A stretch of DNA of 64,000 nt. It comes from Cladocopium goreaui. Its lineage: Eukaryota; Sar; Dinophyceae; Suessiales; Symbiodiniaceae. Made by a program: the position numbers and the translations under genes. Numbering within the stretch: position 1 is the first letter of the stretch; each line of letters begins with the position of its first letter. This document shows, piece by piece, positions 62,893 to 64,000 of the stretch. The stretch lies in assembly GCA_947184155.2 (NCBI GenBank), contig CAMXCT020001380.1:92501-156500 (forward strand), given 5' to 3'. The notes beneath the pieces were generated by a model. The model saw nothing but the letters and a program-made list of their open reading frames with translations. It ran no database searches and was not told where the DNA came from.

Positions 62893-63402
62893 TCATGCCA
62901 CTTTGCGAAGCGAGATAGGCCTGGCTTTTTTGTTGCGCCAGTGGTATCGCTTAACAAGAAAGTAGTTCAGCGGAACAAAAAAAATGATTTTGTTCTTGGT
63001 CAAGAGATGTGATGATGTACTGCAAGCATTTTGGAAACGTGAATATGGGTGTGTCCAAAGATTTTGAATGCCCCAAAGCCAGCCATTTTTCAACGAATCA
63101 TGCTGGAGCCATTGTCCCTCAACCTGAAAAATATATTCCATGAGCAGCTCGTTTTTTCACTGTTAGCACTAGATTTCCCTTGAATTAGGAATCATTCATC
63201 ACCTAAAACATGTTGTCATTTGAGGACACACCTACACATTCACCATCACATTCACCATCATTTCGAGCAACTCGTGACGTCGTTGAAACCACTTCCCCAG
63301 TGCCTCCAGCGCTGCCAGCAGCCCATCTTCAACCTTATCCTGCAGAAATCTCTCCCAATGATTTGCCAATGGCTCGCTGGAGAAATCCAACCCAACTGAT
63401 AT
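62893..63402 (-). CDS. Last two exons of a putative gene, unknown family
   Basis: Exon 63402-63256 starts after a CCACCTACAG acceptor and encodes 49 codons with strong protein character (FSSEPLANHWERFLQDK, VEDGLLAALEALGKWFQRR). It ends at GTGAATG, a good donor. The 132-bp intron 63255-63124 ends in ATATATTTTTCAG. Exon 63123-62893 continues in phase 0 (VEGQWLQHDSLKNGWLW, later FVPLNYFLVKRYHWRNKK) to a TGA. The shared phase and consensus sites at both ends argue for a real intron. Upstream exons should lie above 63405 but I could not place them. No domain is recognised. Confidence 0.45.
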
Positions 63403-63704
63403 CTGTAGGTGGTACTTGGACATACTTAGTCACCTGGCGCTTTTGTGGATGTGGGGATTTCGTTGGCTAAACTGTCGAAGTCTATAAGAATGCAAAAAAA
63501 AAGGTTGAGCTTTTGGCCGTTTCTTGCTAAGATCCCCGAACCAGAAAATCATGGATCATAATTTTCAGTATTGCAGTAAACCATGAAAACTCATTGCACC
63601 CAATGTTCATGTGGAAAACGGCTGGACCAGTTCCACCGGTCCAGAAGATTTGGATGGCGAAATCTCCCCAAAGAGGATTGAAGCAGATACATAATTCTAG
63701 ATTA

Positions 63705-63818
63705 TTTGTGCCAGTTCGCCATGGAAAGATCCACCATGCTATTAAGTTCGGTAAACCATCTATTTCGATTAGGGCCATGGCTTAACCATGGCGAACTGTA
63801 ACAAAAAACCAGAGGGTA
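63705..63818. mobile_element. Family A MITE, left end lost
   Basis: CCAGTTCGCCATGGAAAGAT through GAACTGTAACAAAAAACCAG, then AGGGTA. Confidence 0.65.
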
Positions 63819-63879
63819 TCCCATTAAATCACCAGGAAAATCCCATTAAATCACCATTTTCCCATCATTTTCCAACCAT

Positions 63880-63915
63880 TTTCAATAGCTATGTAACAGT
63901 CATAACCAGATGGTA
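63880..63915. repeat. Family A right-end fragment
   Basis: CAATAGCTATGTAACAGTCA, then TAACCAGATGGTA. Confidence 0.6.
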
Positions 63916-64000
63916 CCAGGATGGCACCACTCACCAGTGGCACCACGGCCTTATTGGTTCCGCAGCTCATCTGTTCGGAGCCATCTCTGTGTCGTAGTCT

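Noticed and set aside
1-64000. tRNA, rRNA, spliced-leader RNA and spliceosomal RNA genes
   Set aside because: I looked for characteristic boxes and cloverleaf arms and saw none. A covariance-model scan was not possible here.

Overview
The window looks like nuclear DNA of a dinoflagellate, most likely of the Symbiodiniaceae/Suessiales type. The basis is mixed. There is a ubiquitin-like plus RCC1-like repeat protein of a kind common in those genomes, a Ty1/copia-type retrotransposon with unusual accessory domains, plant-type CCCTAAA telomere-like tracts inside the sequence, GT-AG introns in the few plausible split genes, and very low gene density among miniature inverted-repeat elements (MITEs) and satellites. 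Nothing bacterial (operons, Shine-Dalgarno sites, IS elements, CRISPR) was seen. The genus is inference.

Layout. 0-15 kb is gene-poor. It holds minisatellites (125, ~97, ~45, 45, 71 and ~107 bp units), interstitial telomeric DNA, a CAG/AGG array, tetranucleotide arrays and many MITEs. 15.6-17.0 kb carries the one clear single-exon host gene (minus strand, ubiquitin-like domain plus eight and a half near-identical 41-residue RCC1-like repeats). 17-33 kb is MITE-rich with 12-bp and 48-bp minisatellites near 27 kb. 33.7-36.4 kb differs in composition and holds minus-strand candidate exons. A long TATAATATAA satellite follows at 36.9-37.9 kb. 38-46 kb is MITEs and unique sequence. 46,025-59,225 is a complete 13.2-kb LTR retrotransposon on the minus strand. 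59.2-64 kb is again MITEs, with one plausible two-exon gene end at 62.9-63.4 kb.

The retrotransposon is the centrepiece. Two 349-bp LTRs differ at about two positions and are flanked by a TCCATA duplication. A primer-binding site and a G-rich polypurine tract lie just inside them. In transcription order it encodes (1) a large ORF1, now split by a ~96-bp MITE, that ends in a HAD-phosphatase-like domain; (2) gag-protease-integrase with an extra cysteine-rich domain before reverse transcriptase; and (3) reverse transcriptase-RNase H in the -1 frame.

Scattered through the element are ten, probably eleven, copies of a small hairpin in one orientation. Each has a fixed outer stem GTCGC/GCGAC, a fixed unpaired A, and an inner stem whose sequence changes but usually stays complementary. 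I found no such hairpin in the other ~51 kb. This is the best candidate for something undescribed.

MITE families named here: A (ends TACCCTCTGGT/ACCAGAGGGTA, TA target, over 25 copies); B (ends CTGGTTGGTGG, 4-bp AT-rich target duplication); C (TCTGGGTAAATT); D (TTGGAGGTACC); E (CAATGTGGGGCCC); F (GGGGGTACCCCTAAATCATCC-like halves); G (TTTTCAGACAAACCC ends); H (GTAAATGTCC); I (a long repeat seen twice).
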